38,770 nt of DNA from CAYOLL01 sp964404765 [NCBI: uncultured Gemmatimonadota bacterium] (GCA_964404765.1 CAYOLL010000027.1:11544-50313); one strand, 5' to 3'. Counted from the first letter of the stretch, positions 24,587 through 33,424 are shown. Notes: generated by a model not told the origin, from the sequence alone. Numbers and translations are program-made.

Positions 24587-26572
24587 ATGCGCTTTTTAAA
24601 ATCGACTGGCTTTAAGCAAATTTTGGCACTTGTCTTGTTTTTACTGCCGCAAGCCTTGTTAGCTCAGGACGAAGGCGTCAATGTTGTCAACAGCGCCAAG
24701 GATACACTGATACAAGTTAATGACGCAGGCGTGTCTGTGCCGCTGGGTGTCTCAGCATCGCGTGTTTCGCGCAGCTTTCGGGTTCACGGCGGCGCAACGC
24801 GTGAGGAGGATGCAACTTATTTTAGCGTCAGCACAGTCGGGAATGTCGGTATCGGCACGGATAATCCGAGCGCTGCGCTCCACGTAACCGGCGGCAGTTC
24901 TTTTTTTCAAGGCGCTTCCTCAAGCGATACCTTGATGAACGTGGGCGATTCCGGCATTAATGTTTCTTTGGGTGACGGCTCGAATCGTGTTTCGCGCAGT
25001 TTTCGGGTACATGGCGGGGCCACGCGGGCTGGCGATACGTTCTTTAGTATCAATGAGAATGGCAATGTGGGGATCGGCACGGATAATCCTGCTGCCGCTT
25101 TTCATGTAACCGGCGGCGCCTCTTTGTTTGAAGGAATAGCCGTCGGAGACACGTTAATGAATGTTAACGATGACGGCGTAAATATCGCCCTGTCTGAAGG
25201 ACGTGTTTCGCGTAGTTTTCGTGTGCATGGCGGGGCAACGCGCTCAATCGCGCCCTTCTTCTCCGTCAACAGCAGCGGCTTTATCGGCATCGGTACCCAT
25301 GACCCTGTGGAATTGTTGGATATTGACGGCGGTGGCATCAATATCGGTAACACGACGCGCAACAACGCTGGCTCCATCCGCTGGACCGGCGCGGACTTTG
25401 AAGGCTTCAACGGTCAGGCCTGGAAGTCGTTTACTTCCGGCAGTGGGGATACAACCGGCTGGCGGCAGACGACGGTATCCGGCAGAAAAATTCTATACAC
25501 AACCGATAATTACGTCGGTATCGGCACGTCAAATCCGTCTAACAAATTGGATGTTCGGGATGAATGGATTGGCGCATCGGCATCCAATGACAATTATATA
25601 AAGGCGGAAATGGGTCCGATTTTTGCCAAAAACGGAACTAAGAGTTATGGTTATATGGGCGTTTACGGCGCCACTGCCGCAGGATACCCGCTGGCGGCGA
25701 TGACTGCGGTCTATGACACCGTTTCGCCGGGAGAACGGGGCTGGATGGGCGTTTTTAACAAAAACGGTTTTGCCAGAGCCCGCATGTTCGCATCCGCTGA
25801 CGACGCCGGTGTTATTTTACTCACCGGTCAAAACAATCGGGATAATGTGCTGATCAGTTATCTGAGCGGTTTTCCTAATAATGGCTGGATGGGCGTTCAG
25901 GGCAGCGGCGGTTACGGTGATGATGGTGTTCGGATTTATGTCAATCCCTTCGACGCCGGGCAAATCGATCTATTCGGGCGCAGCGGCAGATGCTTTATCC
26001 TCATCGGTCAAAACGGCGGCAACCCTAACCTGGGCCATATCGGTGTCGCTGATACCACCGGGGCTTTGCGCGCCCGGATGTATGCCACCGCCGACGGCAA
26101 AGGCTATTTAGTCGGCACAGTTATCGCCAGCCAGATGGAATACCCGGGCCGAGCTAATGAGGAAATCTGGTATGGCGGCATGGTTGGGCCGGAAGCGGCG
26201 GCTTACGTGCGGGGGACGGGTCAATTGATAAATGGTCAGGCAAGGATTACGCTGCCGGATCATTTTGTTTCTGTCAGCGATTTTAATACAGGCATGACCG
26301 TGCAGCTTACGCCGTTGTCGGCGGAATCGAAGGGTCTGGCTGTGATCGAAAAAGGCGCGGGTGGTCTGGTTGTGCGCGAGTTATTTAGCGGCACAGGCAA
26401 CTATCAATTCGATTGGGAAGTCAAATGCGTCCGCAAGGATCAACGGGACTTTCAAAGCGTTCGGGCTAAAGATGAACTCATCGCGCCGGAGTCATTACCG
26501 GCCGCCGCCGCCCAATCCGACGGCGTCCGCTTAGCAAACGATGCTATGCTGCGTCGGAATCAACCCCAATAA
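24587..26572 (+). CDS. Secreted repeat protein, paralogue (2)
   Basis: 661 residues, a tandem duplicate of the gene before it, down to the ribosome site and start (TAGAAAGGAGAATGTTATG occurs before both). The signal peptide, the three RVSRSFRVHGGATR / VGIGTDNP units (to about 252) and the C-terminal domain (RGTGQLINGQARITLPDHF, VQLTPLSAESKGLAVI, YQFDWEVKCVRKDQ) are nearly the same. The middle, about 290-560, is different in sequence, though still Gly-rich with YGYMGVYGA- and GWMGVFN-like strands. Conserved ends with a changed centre suggest variable presentation or binding specificity. It ends in a short Ala/Gln-rich tail. It should be exported and is probably co-assembled with its paralogue. 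Confidence 0.8.
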   Translation: MRFLKSTGFKQILALVLFLLPQALLAQDEGVNVVNSAKDTLIQVNDAGVSVPLGVSASRVSRSFRVHGGATREEDATYFSVSTVGNVGIGTDNPSAALHVTGGSSFFQGASSSDTLMNVGDSGINVSLGDGSNRVSRSFRVHGGATRAGDTFFSINENGNVGIGTDNPAAAFHVTGGASLFEGIAVGDTLMNVNDDGVNIALSEGRVSRSFRVHGGATRSIAPFFSVNSSGFIGIGTHDPVELLDIDGGGINIGNTTRNNAGSIRWTGADFEGFNGQAWKSFTSGSGDTTGWRQTTVSGRKILYTTDNYVGIGTSNPSNKLDVRDEWIGASASNDNYIKAEMGPIFAKNGTKSYGYMGVYGATAAGYPLAAMTAVYDTVSPGERGWMGVFNKNGFARARMFASADDAGVILLTGQNNRDNVLISYLSGFPNNGWMGVQGSGGYGDDGVRIYVNPFDAGQIDLFGRSGRCFILIGQNGGNPNLGHIGVADTTGALRARMYATADGKGYLVGTVIASQMEYPGRANEEIWYGGMVGPEAAAYVRGTGQLINGQARITLPDHFVSVSDFNTGMTVQLTPLSAESKGLAVIEKGAGGLVVRELFSGTGNYQFDWEVKCVRKDQRDFQSVRAKDELIAPESLPAAAAQSDGVRLANDAMLRRNQPQ

Positions 26573-26596
26573 GTTGTTGAATTAAAGGAGCTATTT

Positions 26597-27838
26597 ATGC
26601 GAGCTTATCTGCTTTTATTTACGCTGTTTTGGCCGCTGTCTATCGCCGCCCAGACATCTTTCCAAATCGGCCCCAACTTCAAAGTCGCGTCCAGCCAAAC
26701 AACGGCGCTGACGCTGACCGGCGATTGGGTCAACTCCGGCGAGTTTGACGGCAACGCCATCTTTAACGGCACGACGCCGCAACAGATTATCAGCCCGGAC
26801 CCGGAAACCTTTCGGCAATTGACGATTGATAACCCGACAACCGTGACCCTGACCGCTAATATTTTTGTCGAAGAGGAACTTTCACTGCTCCAGGGTCAAT
26901 TGGACAATACGGATAATGCGATTACGCTCTCGGATAGTGCGCTGTTCGATCAACAAAATGGCGAAATTGCCAATGTGCCGGAATTTACGGGACTCATCAA
27001 CTTAGCCTTTCGCGGCACGGAACCGATGAGTTTGGGCGACAGACTCCCGGAGGGCGTCCGCGAGGTCGGCCGCATTTTGATCGGCAACCCGGCAGGCGTC
27101 ACGCTGGATCGCAGCATCACCATCCATCGCGACCTGACGTTTGAATCCGGCAAACTCTTTACCTCCAGCGAAGATACGGTGACATTAGCCGGAACTGTCG
27201 CTGATGCCGACCCGATGCCGGGCGGGCGTGTTATCGGCGAGGCTGAGGGTAGTTATCTGGTCGGTAATCTGTATGTCCGCCGGTTTGTCTGCGGCAATGC
27301 CGACGATTTTGGCGGGCTTGGCCTACGGATCAACAGCGGGGCAACCGACATAGGTTATGTGAGCGTGCTGCGCGTCACCGGCTTACTGGCCGAGCGGTTT
27401 ATTTTCAATCAGCCGAGCATTTTACGCTATTGGCAAATTGCCGCGGATCGGCCTTCGGTCAATGATCGGCAACTGACGTTTGCCTGGGTCTCGGATGATG
27501 ACAATGGCCTCGATTTGTCGCAGGCGCAGATTTGGCGCACGGACGATAATAGCGCCTGGCGTTCGGCCGGCTTTGTGGGAGATGCCGCCGTCAGTCGAAC
27601 CATCACCGCGCCAACACGCACTTTCTCCACCTGGACTGTTAAGTCCTATCAACCCAGCGGTTTTTCCGGCGATTTGGACGGCGACTTTCGCTCGGATGAA
27701 TGGGATGTGGCTTTGATCGCCCATTATGTCTTGTTTGAATTCGGCTTGATCAATTCGCAAAAGATTTTGGCCGATCAGGACGGCAACGGCGTTTTGGATA
27801 TTTTGGATGTGATTTCCCTGGCCGACCGGCCGCGCTGA
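26597..27838 (+). CDS. Secreted protein with C-terminal dockerin-like Ca-binding repeats
   Basis: 413 residues with a signal peptide (MRAYLLLFTLFWPLSIAAQ, cleavage near 18-19) and a good AAAGGAG site. Residues 20-340 are beta-rich, with the LTLTGDWVNSGEFDGNAIFN type of sequence typical of FCB surface proteins. The last 55 residues hold two EF-hand-like loops, DLDGDFRSDEWD and DQDGNGVLDILD, spaced about 35 residues apart, as in type I dockerin domains. Dockerins bind cohesins; no cohesin gene is in the window, and such tails also serve as calcium-bound anchors. It lies 24 bp after the second repeat protein, so it belongs to the same operon. Function is unknown beyond export. Confidence 0.78.
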   Translation: MRAYLLLFTLFWPLSIAAQTSFQIGPNFKVASSQTTALTLTGDWVNSGEFDGNAIFNGTTPQQIISPDPETFRQLTIDNPTTVTLTANIFVEEELSLLQGQLDNTDNAITLSDSALFDQQNGEIANVPEFTGLINLAFRGTEPMSLGDRLPEGVREVGRILIGNPAGVTLDRSITIHRDLTFESGKLFTSSEDTVTLAGTVADADPMPGGRVIGEAEGSYLVGNLYVRRFVCGNADDFGGLGLRINSGATDIGYVSVLRVTGLLAERFIFNQPSILRYWQIAADRPSVNDRQLTFAWVSDDDNGLDLSQAQIWRTDDNSAWRSAGFVGDAAVSRTITAPTRTFSTWTVKSYQPSGFSGDLDGDFRSDEWDVALIAHYVLFEFGLINSQKILADQDGNGVLDILDVISLADRPR

Positions 27839-27845
27839 GGCTGTT

Positions 27846-27935
27846 ATGTTCTTCTGGACAAAACCAAAAATTACCTCAATCTCTACAAAGCTAAAATTGT
27901 ATGAACAATCTCATCCCGCAATTTATCCACGATAA
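27846..27935 (+). pseudogene. Truncated copy of the start of the SecA-like gene
   Basis: ATG 27846 opens a 29-codon frame beginning MFFWTKPK, identical over eight residues to the start of the SecA-like protein at 31884. The DNA matches at nearly every position through ATGTTCTT.TGGACAAAACC and then diverges. The frame stops at 27935 inside the second cyclase gene. There is no obvious ribosome site. The simplest reading is a leftover 5' end from a duplication or insertion event; a short translated leader that couples to the cyclase start is the alternative. Confidence 0.55.
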
Positions 27936-30900
27936 CTTCAAGGCCGGCGTTTATACCGGGGACTTTGAGGCGATTTCGCTTTTCATCGATATTTCGGGCT
28001 TTACCGCCATGACCGAGTCGCTGATGGCGCACGGTAAAGAGGGCGCCGAAGTTTTGGCCGAAACGCTGATAAATGTTTTTGATCCGTTAGTCGAAGTCGT
28101 TTATGGTCATGGCGGAATTATTACCACCTTTGCCGGTGATGCCTTTACCGCCTTATTCCCCTTGATGGAAGATTCATCTTTAAACGCCAACGCACCGCTA
28201 AGCGCGACGGCTGCCGCGCATTTTATCCAACAAAATTTTGTCGAAAAACCAACGCGGCCCACCCGGTTTGGTGACTTTGCTTTTGCCGTCAAAATCGGAC
28301 AGGCCGGTGGCCATGTCGAATGGGGCATCCTACGCTCGGATCAGCAACCCTATCGTCACGTGTATTTTTTCAAAGGCCCGGCCATTGATGCCTGCGCCAA
28401 AGCCGAGCACCTGGCCGAAAAAGGCGACTGGATTGTTACGGACAGCGTCTATTCGGTCTTAGCAGATGCTTTGGTTGTCGAGCCGCGCACGGATCGTTAC
28501 TTTCGCGTTACGGGAACCGGTTTGAAACTGCCGACGCTACAACAATTGAGCCCATGGCTGGCGGACGCAGAAGTTGTCGCCGCTTTTTTCCCGGAAGAAT
28601 TGGTTCGGACCAGAGCGCTTGGCGAGTTTCGCGATGTGACAACCGTTTTTATCGGTATTCCGGGTTCACCGGACTCCTCGGATTTACAACGGCTTATCAC
28701 AACGGTTTTACATTTATTTCAAAAATACGGGGGGATGCTGGCTCGTTTCGATTTTGGCGATAAGGGCTGCAATCTGCTTTTGTTCTGGGGTGCGCCAAAG
28801 CGGTATGAAAGCGATGTGGAGCGGTCGCTTGGCTTTTTACTGGATTTGCGCGAAGCATTCACGTCGGATGAAATCGGGCGTTTTCGGGCCGGGGTTTCTC
28901 AGCGCTCCATGTATGCCGGGTACGCCGGCGGTCGGCGACAGGGCGAGTTTACCTGCTACGGCCGCGGGATCAACCTGGCGGCGCGTTTGATGATGAACGC
29001 CGAATGGGCTCAGGTTTGGCTGGGCGAAGTCGCCGCCAAAGCCGCCGAGTGGATATTTGAAATCGAATCGAAAGGGAGTTACTCGTTCAAAGGCTTTGCC
29101 GAGCCTGTTCCGGTCTGGCGGATGAATTCGCGGCGTGTCGCCGGGCGGTCCATCTTGTATCATGGAATTATGGTTGGTCGGGAGGCCGAGTCAAAACAGT
29201 TGGATAATTTTATTCAGCCTATTTTCAATGCCGACAATGCCGCGATAAAGTCTAAGTTTGCCGGTCTTATAACGGTTTACGGGGATCCGGGTATGGGCAA
29301 AAGTCGCCTCATTTACGAATTTAAGAGACGAATGGAGAAACAGCGCTTGTTATGGTGGTGCTTCTGTCCCTGCGATGAAGTGTTGCGTCAATCGCTGAAC
29401 CCTTTCCGCCATTTTGTCCGCAACTTTTTCCGAATCATCCGTGGGGATGATTCCGAAAACAAGCATCGTTTTGAAGCAAAATTTGCCGAAATTGTGGAGA
29501 CGTTATGTAATTTGCCGACCGAAAAGTCGAGTCGTCGTGACGAGATTGTAGCCGAACTCATCCGCACGAAATCCATTTTGGCCGGAATGATTCCTATTTC
29601 CTATCCGGGCTCGTTGTACGATCAGTTGGAACCGAAACTGCGGTTTGAAAATACGCTCCGGTCTTTTAAAAATTTTATCCGCGCCTTAAGTCTGTTGCGC
29701 CCTGTGGTGATATCGATTGATGACATTCAATGGATAGATGCGGATTCCCATCAATTGGCAGCACACCTGACCCGAATGATGGACGAATTTCCCGTTGCCA
29801 TTTTAGCTGCCAGCCGCTATCGTGACGACGGCGCTTGCCCGACATTAACGGTTGCGCCGAATGTTTGTTCGGAAAGCATTAATTTGCGGTTTTTGGATGC
29901 AACCGGGCTGCAGGCAATTGCTAACGCTGCTGCCGGCGGGCCGGTAGCGAACTCGGTGACGAACTTCCTTATGGATAAAACAAAAGGCAATCCATTTTTT
30001 GCCGAACAGTTGACGCTGGGCCTGAGGGAGCAGGGTTTGTTCAAATCGGAAAACGGTCTTTTTCAGTTGGATATAACGGCTTTGAGCCTGCTTAATGTGC
30101 CGACCAACCTCAGCGGTGTGCTGATTGCCAGACTGGATCGGCTGCCGCTTGACGTAAAAACAGTCATTCAAACCGCGGCGGTATTGGGTGATGAGTTTGA
30201 AGTCCCCATTTTAAAGGAAATTTTGCGTGAGGGTCTGTCTTTACGAAAAGAGTTGAAAGCGGCGGCCGAGGCCGCCATTTGGGCGGCGCAAAACGATATC
30301 CGCTATATCTTCCGCCACGCCTTGATGCGCGATGCCGCTTATGCCATGCAGCTTAAAGCCCGCTTGCGGGAAATTCATTTGGCCGCGGCCCAGGCCTTTG
30401 AAACCGTTTACGCGGCGGATTTGACTCCTCATTACAGCACGTTGGCCTATCATTACGAACGAGCGGAAAACTTTGACAAAGCCATCTTCTATTTTGAAAA
30501 AGCCGGTGACTACGCTAAAGCAAACTATCAGAATCAAAAGGCATTGGAGTTTTTCGAGCGACTTTTGAACCTCTTGAATAACAGTAAAAACAATTCTTCT
30601 GAAACTGTGGTACGAATTATTGAAACGCTGCATAAAAAGGGGGGGGTATTACAATTAATTGGTCAATGGGATGCCGCAAAAGAAGCTTTTGAGCATGCGA
30701 TCTCTCTTGCTGAGCCAATCAACTTGCTAAGTTTATTAGCTAAAGGTAACCAATTTCTGGGCTTTTTACTTTGGAATAAAGGCGACTATCAAGTAGCTAA
30801 ACAATTGCAGGAGAAGGCTCTGGCAATTTTTGTTGAATTAGACAGTGAAATAGATATTTGTAACGTGATTAACAATATGGGAATTGTTTATTGGGGTGAA

Positions 30901-31848
30901 GGAAAGTTTGAAATGGCAATAGAATTTTATCAGGAGGCTTTGGTGATTGCCCAAAAACTCGATGACAAGCACTTAGTTGGCAAAGTGTTGGGAAATAAGG
31001 GTGTTGCTTACCATAATCAAAAAATTTATGACAAAGCAAGGACTTGCTATGAGAAGCAGTTAGAAATAGCTCAGAGCCAGAATAATCTATTTCAAACTGG
31101 TAGTGCTTCTGGTAATATGGGGCTTCTTTGTATATTTATGGGTAACTTTGATGAGGCGCTAACAAATTTTAAGCGTAGTTTGGAAATTTCTGAGTATTTA
31201 GGAAACATGCAAGAAGTTGGCAGGGCGATTGGAAATGTTGGCATGCTTTATCAAGAACAAGGGTTGCACGTAAAAGCATTAGAATCTTTCCAACAACAAT
31301 TGAGTATTGCAGAAGAATTGGGCGATGTATATAACACTCGTATTGCGCTTAGTAATATAGGAGAAGTCTATAAAGATCAGAATAATTTTACCCAAGCAGT
31401 TGCATATTATGATCGTGCTATTGCAATCGCCCGTGCAAGTGGCGGGATGGCAACATTGGCAACAAATATATTCAATAAAGCCGAGGTATATTTTCTTCAG
31501 AAGAATTACAGTGAAGCCGCTCTTTTACTACAAGAATGGTTTGACAATCTGCACCAATATCGTCCGGACATACTTTTTTCGGCAAATGTTTTAGACGCAA
31601 AACTCGCCGCCGTATCGGACCCACTCGTCGGCATAAATAAGCTTACCGACCTGTTTGACACTACAAATGAAGACCCGGAAAAAGCCGCTTTACATTACGA
31701 ACTCTGGAAAATCAAAAAAGATATTTCCCAGGCTGCAGGTCAAACCGCCGCCGAACATCGCCGGCTTGCGCTTGATTTGTATAATGCGCTTGTGGAACAG
31801 ACGCCAAAGTATTTATACAAAAATCGCATTGATGAGCTTCAGAAATAA
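27901..31848 (+). CDS. Soluble-adenylyl-cyclase-like protein: two class III cyclase domains, NTPase, TPR (2)
   Basis: 1315 residues, same architecture as the protein at 18702. C1 has D30 (FIDISGFTAMTE) and D80 (FAGDAF). C2 has K288 (DKGC), T351, N358 and R362 (GINLAARLM). The NTPase has Walker A GDPGMGKS (461-468) and a Walker B-like VVISIDDIQWID. TPR-type repeats run from about 860 to 1220, for example ALTNFKRSLEISEYLG and AVAYYDRAIAIARASG. All expected catalytic side chains are retained, so cAMP synthesis is plausible. It is cytosolic. The start has no Shine-Dalgarno sequence and is overlapped by the leader-like frame at 27846. Similarity to the first cyclase is moderate, so the duplication is old. 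The SecA-like gene starts 35 bp downstream. Confidence 0.9.
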   Translation: MNNLIPQFIHDNFKAGVYTGDFEAISLFIDISGFTAMTESLMAHGKEGAEVLAETLINVFDPLVEVVYGHGGIITTFAGDAFTALFPLMEDSSLNANAPLSATAAAHFIQQNFVEKPTRPTRFGDFAFAVKIGQAGGHVEWGILRSDQQPYRHVYFFKGPAIDACAKAEHLAEKGDWIVTDSVYSVLADALVVEPRTDRYFRVTGTGLKLPTLQQLSPWLADAEVVAAFFPEELVRTRALGEFRDVTTVFIGIPGSPDSSDLQRLITTVLHLFQKYGGMLARFDFGDKGCNLLLFWGAPKRYESDVERSLGFLLDLREAFTSDEIGRFRAGVSQRSMYAGYAGGRRQGEFTCYGRGINLAARLMMNAEWAQVWLGEVAAKAAEWIFEIESKGSYSFKGFAEPVPVWRMNSRRVAGRSILYHGIMVGREAESKQLDNFIQPIFNADNAAIKSKFAGLITVYGDPGMGKSRLIYEFKRRMEKQRLLWWCFCPCDEVLRQSLNPFRHFVRNFFRIIRGDDSENKHRFEAKFAEIVETLCNLPTEKSSRRDEIVAELIRTKSILAGMIPISYPGSLYDQLEPKLRFENTLRSFKNFIRALSLLRPVVISIDDIQWIDADSHQLAAHLTRMMDEFPVAILAASRYRDDGACPTLTVAPNVCSESINLRFLDATGLQAIANAAAGGPVANSVTNFLMDKTKGNPFFAEQLTLGLREQGLFKSENGLFQLDITALSLLNVPTNLSGVLIARLDRLPLDVKTVIQTAAVLGDEFEVPILKEILREGLSLRKELKAAAEAAIWAAQNDIRYIFRHALMRDAAYAMQLKARLREIHLAAAQAFETVYAADLTPHYSTLAYHYERAENFDKAIFYFEKAGDYAKANYQNQKALEFFERLLNLLNNSKNNSSETVVRIIETLHKKGGVLQLIGQWDAAKEAFEHAISLAEPINLLSLLAKGNQFLGFLLWNKGDYQVAKQLQEKALAIFVELDSEIDICNVINNMGIVYWGEGKFEMAIEFYQEALVIAQKLDDKHLVGKVLGNKGVAYHNQKIYDKARTCYEKQLEIAQSQNNLFQTGSASGNMGLLCIFMGNFDEALTNFKRSLEISEYLGNMQEVGRAIGNVGMLYQEQGLHVKALESFQQQLSIAEELGDVYNTRIALSNIGEVYKDQNNFTQAVAYYDRAIAIARASGGMATLATNIFNKAEVYFLQKNYSEAALLLQEWFDNLHQYRPDILFSANVLDAKLAAVSDPLVGINKLTDLFDTTNEDPEKAALHYELWKIKKDISQAAGQTAAEHRRLALDLYNALVEQTPKYLYKNRIDELQK

Positions 31849-31883
31849 GGTGTCGTCACATTTTAGCATGAAATTTTACACCC

Positions 31884-32540
31884 ATGTTCTTTTGGACAAA
31901 ACCAAAAACCAGCCTCAAAGACATCGTCTGGCTTAACCGTGAACGCAAGTATACCGGCATCGCCGAGCAGGCCCGGGCGCACTTGCGCGATAGCGCATCT
32001 TTATGCCTGATTATCGCGCATTTTGCCGAAACTTTGGCCGCGCTTGCGCGAGTATTTAAGGCGCAAAGCGTGCCGTATGTGCTAAAAGACCGGCCGCTGT
32101 ATCGGGCCGATGTGCTTTCGTCGTCCGGGGCGCAGATTTTTTTGACCCGGGCCGATCTGCTGATGACGCGGGCTGCTCAGGCCCGGCAGCCCCCAGGGCA
32201 AAACTGCCGAATTATCGGCGCGGAACGCTTCCCGATCCCCGACGGCGATCAAAAAATCATCGCGTTTGCCCAATCTTTTGGCATTGTCGGCGGTATGGAT
32301 TGTCATGTTGCGCTTGACGATCCGCTGTTGATCTATTTTATTGATGAGCGCATCACGCAGCTACTCAAACAAATAGGGATGGCCGAAAACGAGTCACTGC
32401 AGCACGATCTTATCAGCCGCTCTATCTTGAATGCGCAACGGAAGATTGCTAAAAAAGCCCGCAGCAATCGCCCGGCCAATTCTGCCGAACAATGGTTGAT
32501 ACAAAACGTAGCGGATTATACCGCAATAATTTCTCATTAA
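31884..32540 (+). CDS. SecA-like protein, degenerate second motor half plus C-terminal signature
   Basis: 218 residues. LCLIIAHFAETLAALARVFK with VPYVL (41-67) resembles the first strand and helix of the SecA second nucleotide-binding fold. IIGAERFPIPDGDQKI to SFGIVGG (110-137) aligns with SecA's [23 protein letters not shown] region, but the Arg/Gln catalytic residues are missing. CHVALDDPLLIYFIDERI and QHDLISRSILNAQRKI (140-188) match SecA's LSLEDDLMRIF and MLSRSIENAQKKVE. No first nucleotide-binding domain, Walker A or preprotein-binding domain is present, so it cannot be a normal translocase motor. The assignment is by eye. It might be a scaffold or regulator working with the cyclase and its secreted neighbours. 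The ATG lacks a good ribosome site. Confidence 0.6.
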   Translation: MFFWTKPKTSLKDIVWLNRERKYTGIAEQARAHLRDSASLCLIIAHFAETLAALARVFKAQSVPYVLKDRPLYRADVLSSSGAQIFLTRADLLMTRAAQARQPPGQNCRIIGAERFPIPDGDQKIIAFAQSFGIVGGMDCHVALDDPLLIYFIDERITQLLKQIGMAENESLQHDLISRSILNAQRKIAKKARSNRPANSAEQWLIQNVADYTAIISH

Positions 32541-32557
32541 AACTAAAGGAGTGTTTC

Positions 32558-33298
32558 ATGCGTTTGAAAATTTACAACCAGCTATTTTGGGGGGTCTGTA
32601 CGCTGCTTATTCTGTTTTGCCCTGCCCATGCCGATCGGCGTTCTTACGTCTGGACTTATGAATACTTAACTGTTGAGCGGGGGCACGCCGAGGTGGAAAG
32701 TTACACGACATTTTCTTCCCCAAACATAAACCATCTGGAAGGCACAACGACAACGGAGCATCAGGTGGAGCTGGAAATCGGCATGACCGACCGTTTTGAT
32801 TTTGCGATCTATCAGATATTTAGTCAGGCCCCGGAAAGTCCGATGCAGTACAACGGTTATAAACTGCGCAGCCGCTACCGTCTGGGCGAGAAAGGCCAAT
32901 ATCTGCTGGACCCTCTGCTGTATTTTGAATATAAAGGCAAATCTGATTTCAGCGAGCACGAGCTCGAAGGCAAGTTGATATTGGCCAAAGATATGGGCAA
33001 GTTTAACGTGGCGCTAAATCCGATCTTTGAATTTGCGCGGGAAGCAGAAGAGAAAGAATGGGAGTTTGAGCCGGCCTATGCCGCGGGCATTCGTTATCAT
33101 GTCCGCCGGTTGCTAAATATTGGCCTTGAAGCGAAAGGCAGCGGCGACGGCCATTATCTGGGTCCGGTGATTGCGCATGGCCGGCACAATCTGTGGATGG
33201 CGCTGGGCTCGGCCTTCAAAATTAGTGACATCGAAGACGGTAAGTCCGAATTTCAAATCCGCTTGCTGTTAGGGATTGGATTGAGCAACGGTGATTAA
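32558..33298 (+). CDS. Exported protein, predicted outer-membrane or periplasmic
   Basis: 246 residues from ATG 32558, which has AAAGGAG 7 bases upstream and begins a signal peptide (MRLKIYNQLFW, hydrophobic core, CPAHA with cleavage near 27). An earlier in-frame start inside the SecA-like gene would spoil the signal and is rejected. The mature part is a run of alternating polar and hydrophobic strands (VELEIGMTDRFDFAIYQIF, YKLRSRYRLGEKGQYLLDPL, LYFEYKGK, FNVALNPIFEFA, FQIRLLLGIGLS), as in small outer-membrane beta-barrels. I do not recognise a named family. It is the last gene of the cyclase cluster and is followed by a terminator. Confidence 0.7.
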   Translation: MRLKIYNQLFWGVCTLLILFCPAHADRRSYVWTYEYLTVERGHAEVESYTTFSSPNINHLEGTTTTEHQVELEIGMTDRFDFAIYQIFSQAPESPMQYNGYKLRSRYRLGEKGQYLLDPLLYFEYKGKSDFSEHELEGKLILAKDMGKFNVALNPIFEFAREAEEKEWEFEPAYAAGIRYHVRRLLNIGLEAKGSGDGHYLGPVIAHGRHNLWMALGSAFKISDIEDGKSEFQIRLLLGIGLSNGD

Positions 33299-33337
33299 TA
33301 CGTGTAATCGCAGATTATTTTATGCGTCAGATAAAAT

Positions 33338-33379
33338 AAAAAAGTCCTCGGCACTTTTGAAGGTGCCGGGGATTTTTTT
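33338..33379. terminator. Bidirectional terminator after the cyclase cluster
   Basis: An A-run, then TCCTCGGCAC, a short loop, GTGCCGGGGA and a T-run of seven (33373-33379). It sits between the convergent exported-protein gene and the TonB receptor gene and can serve both. The arm core matches the repeat at 14298-14360. Confidence 0.85.
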
Positions 33380-33424
33380 ATTATAATACTACAGTGTTTA
33401 AGATATTGTTTTTGGCGGCGATGT

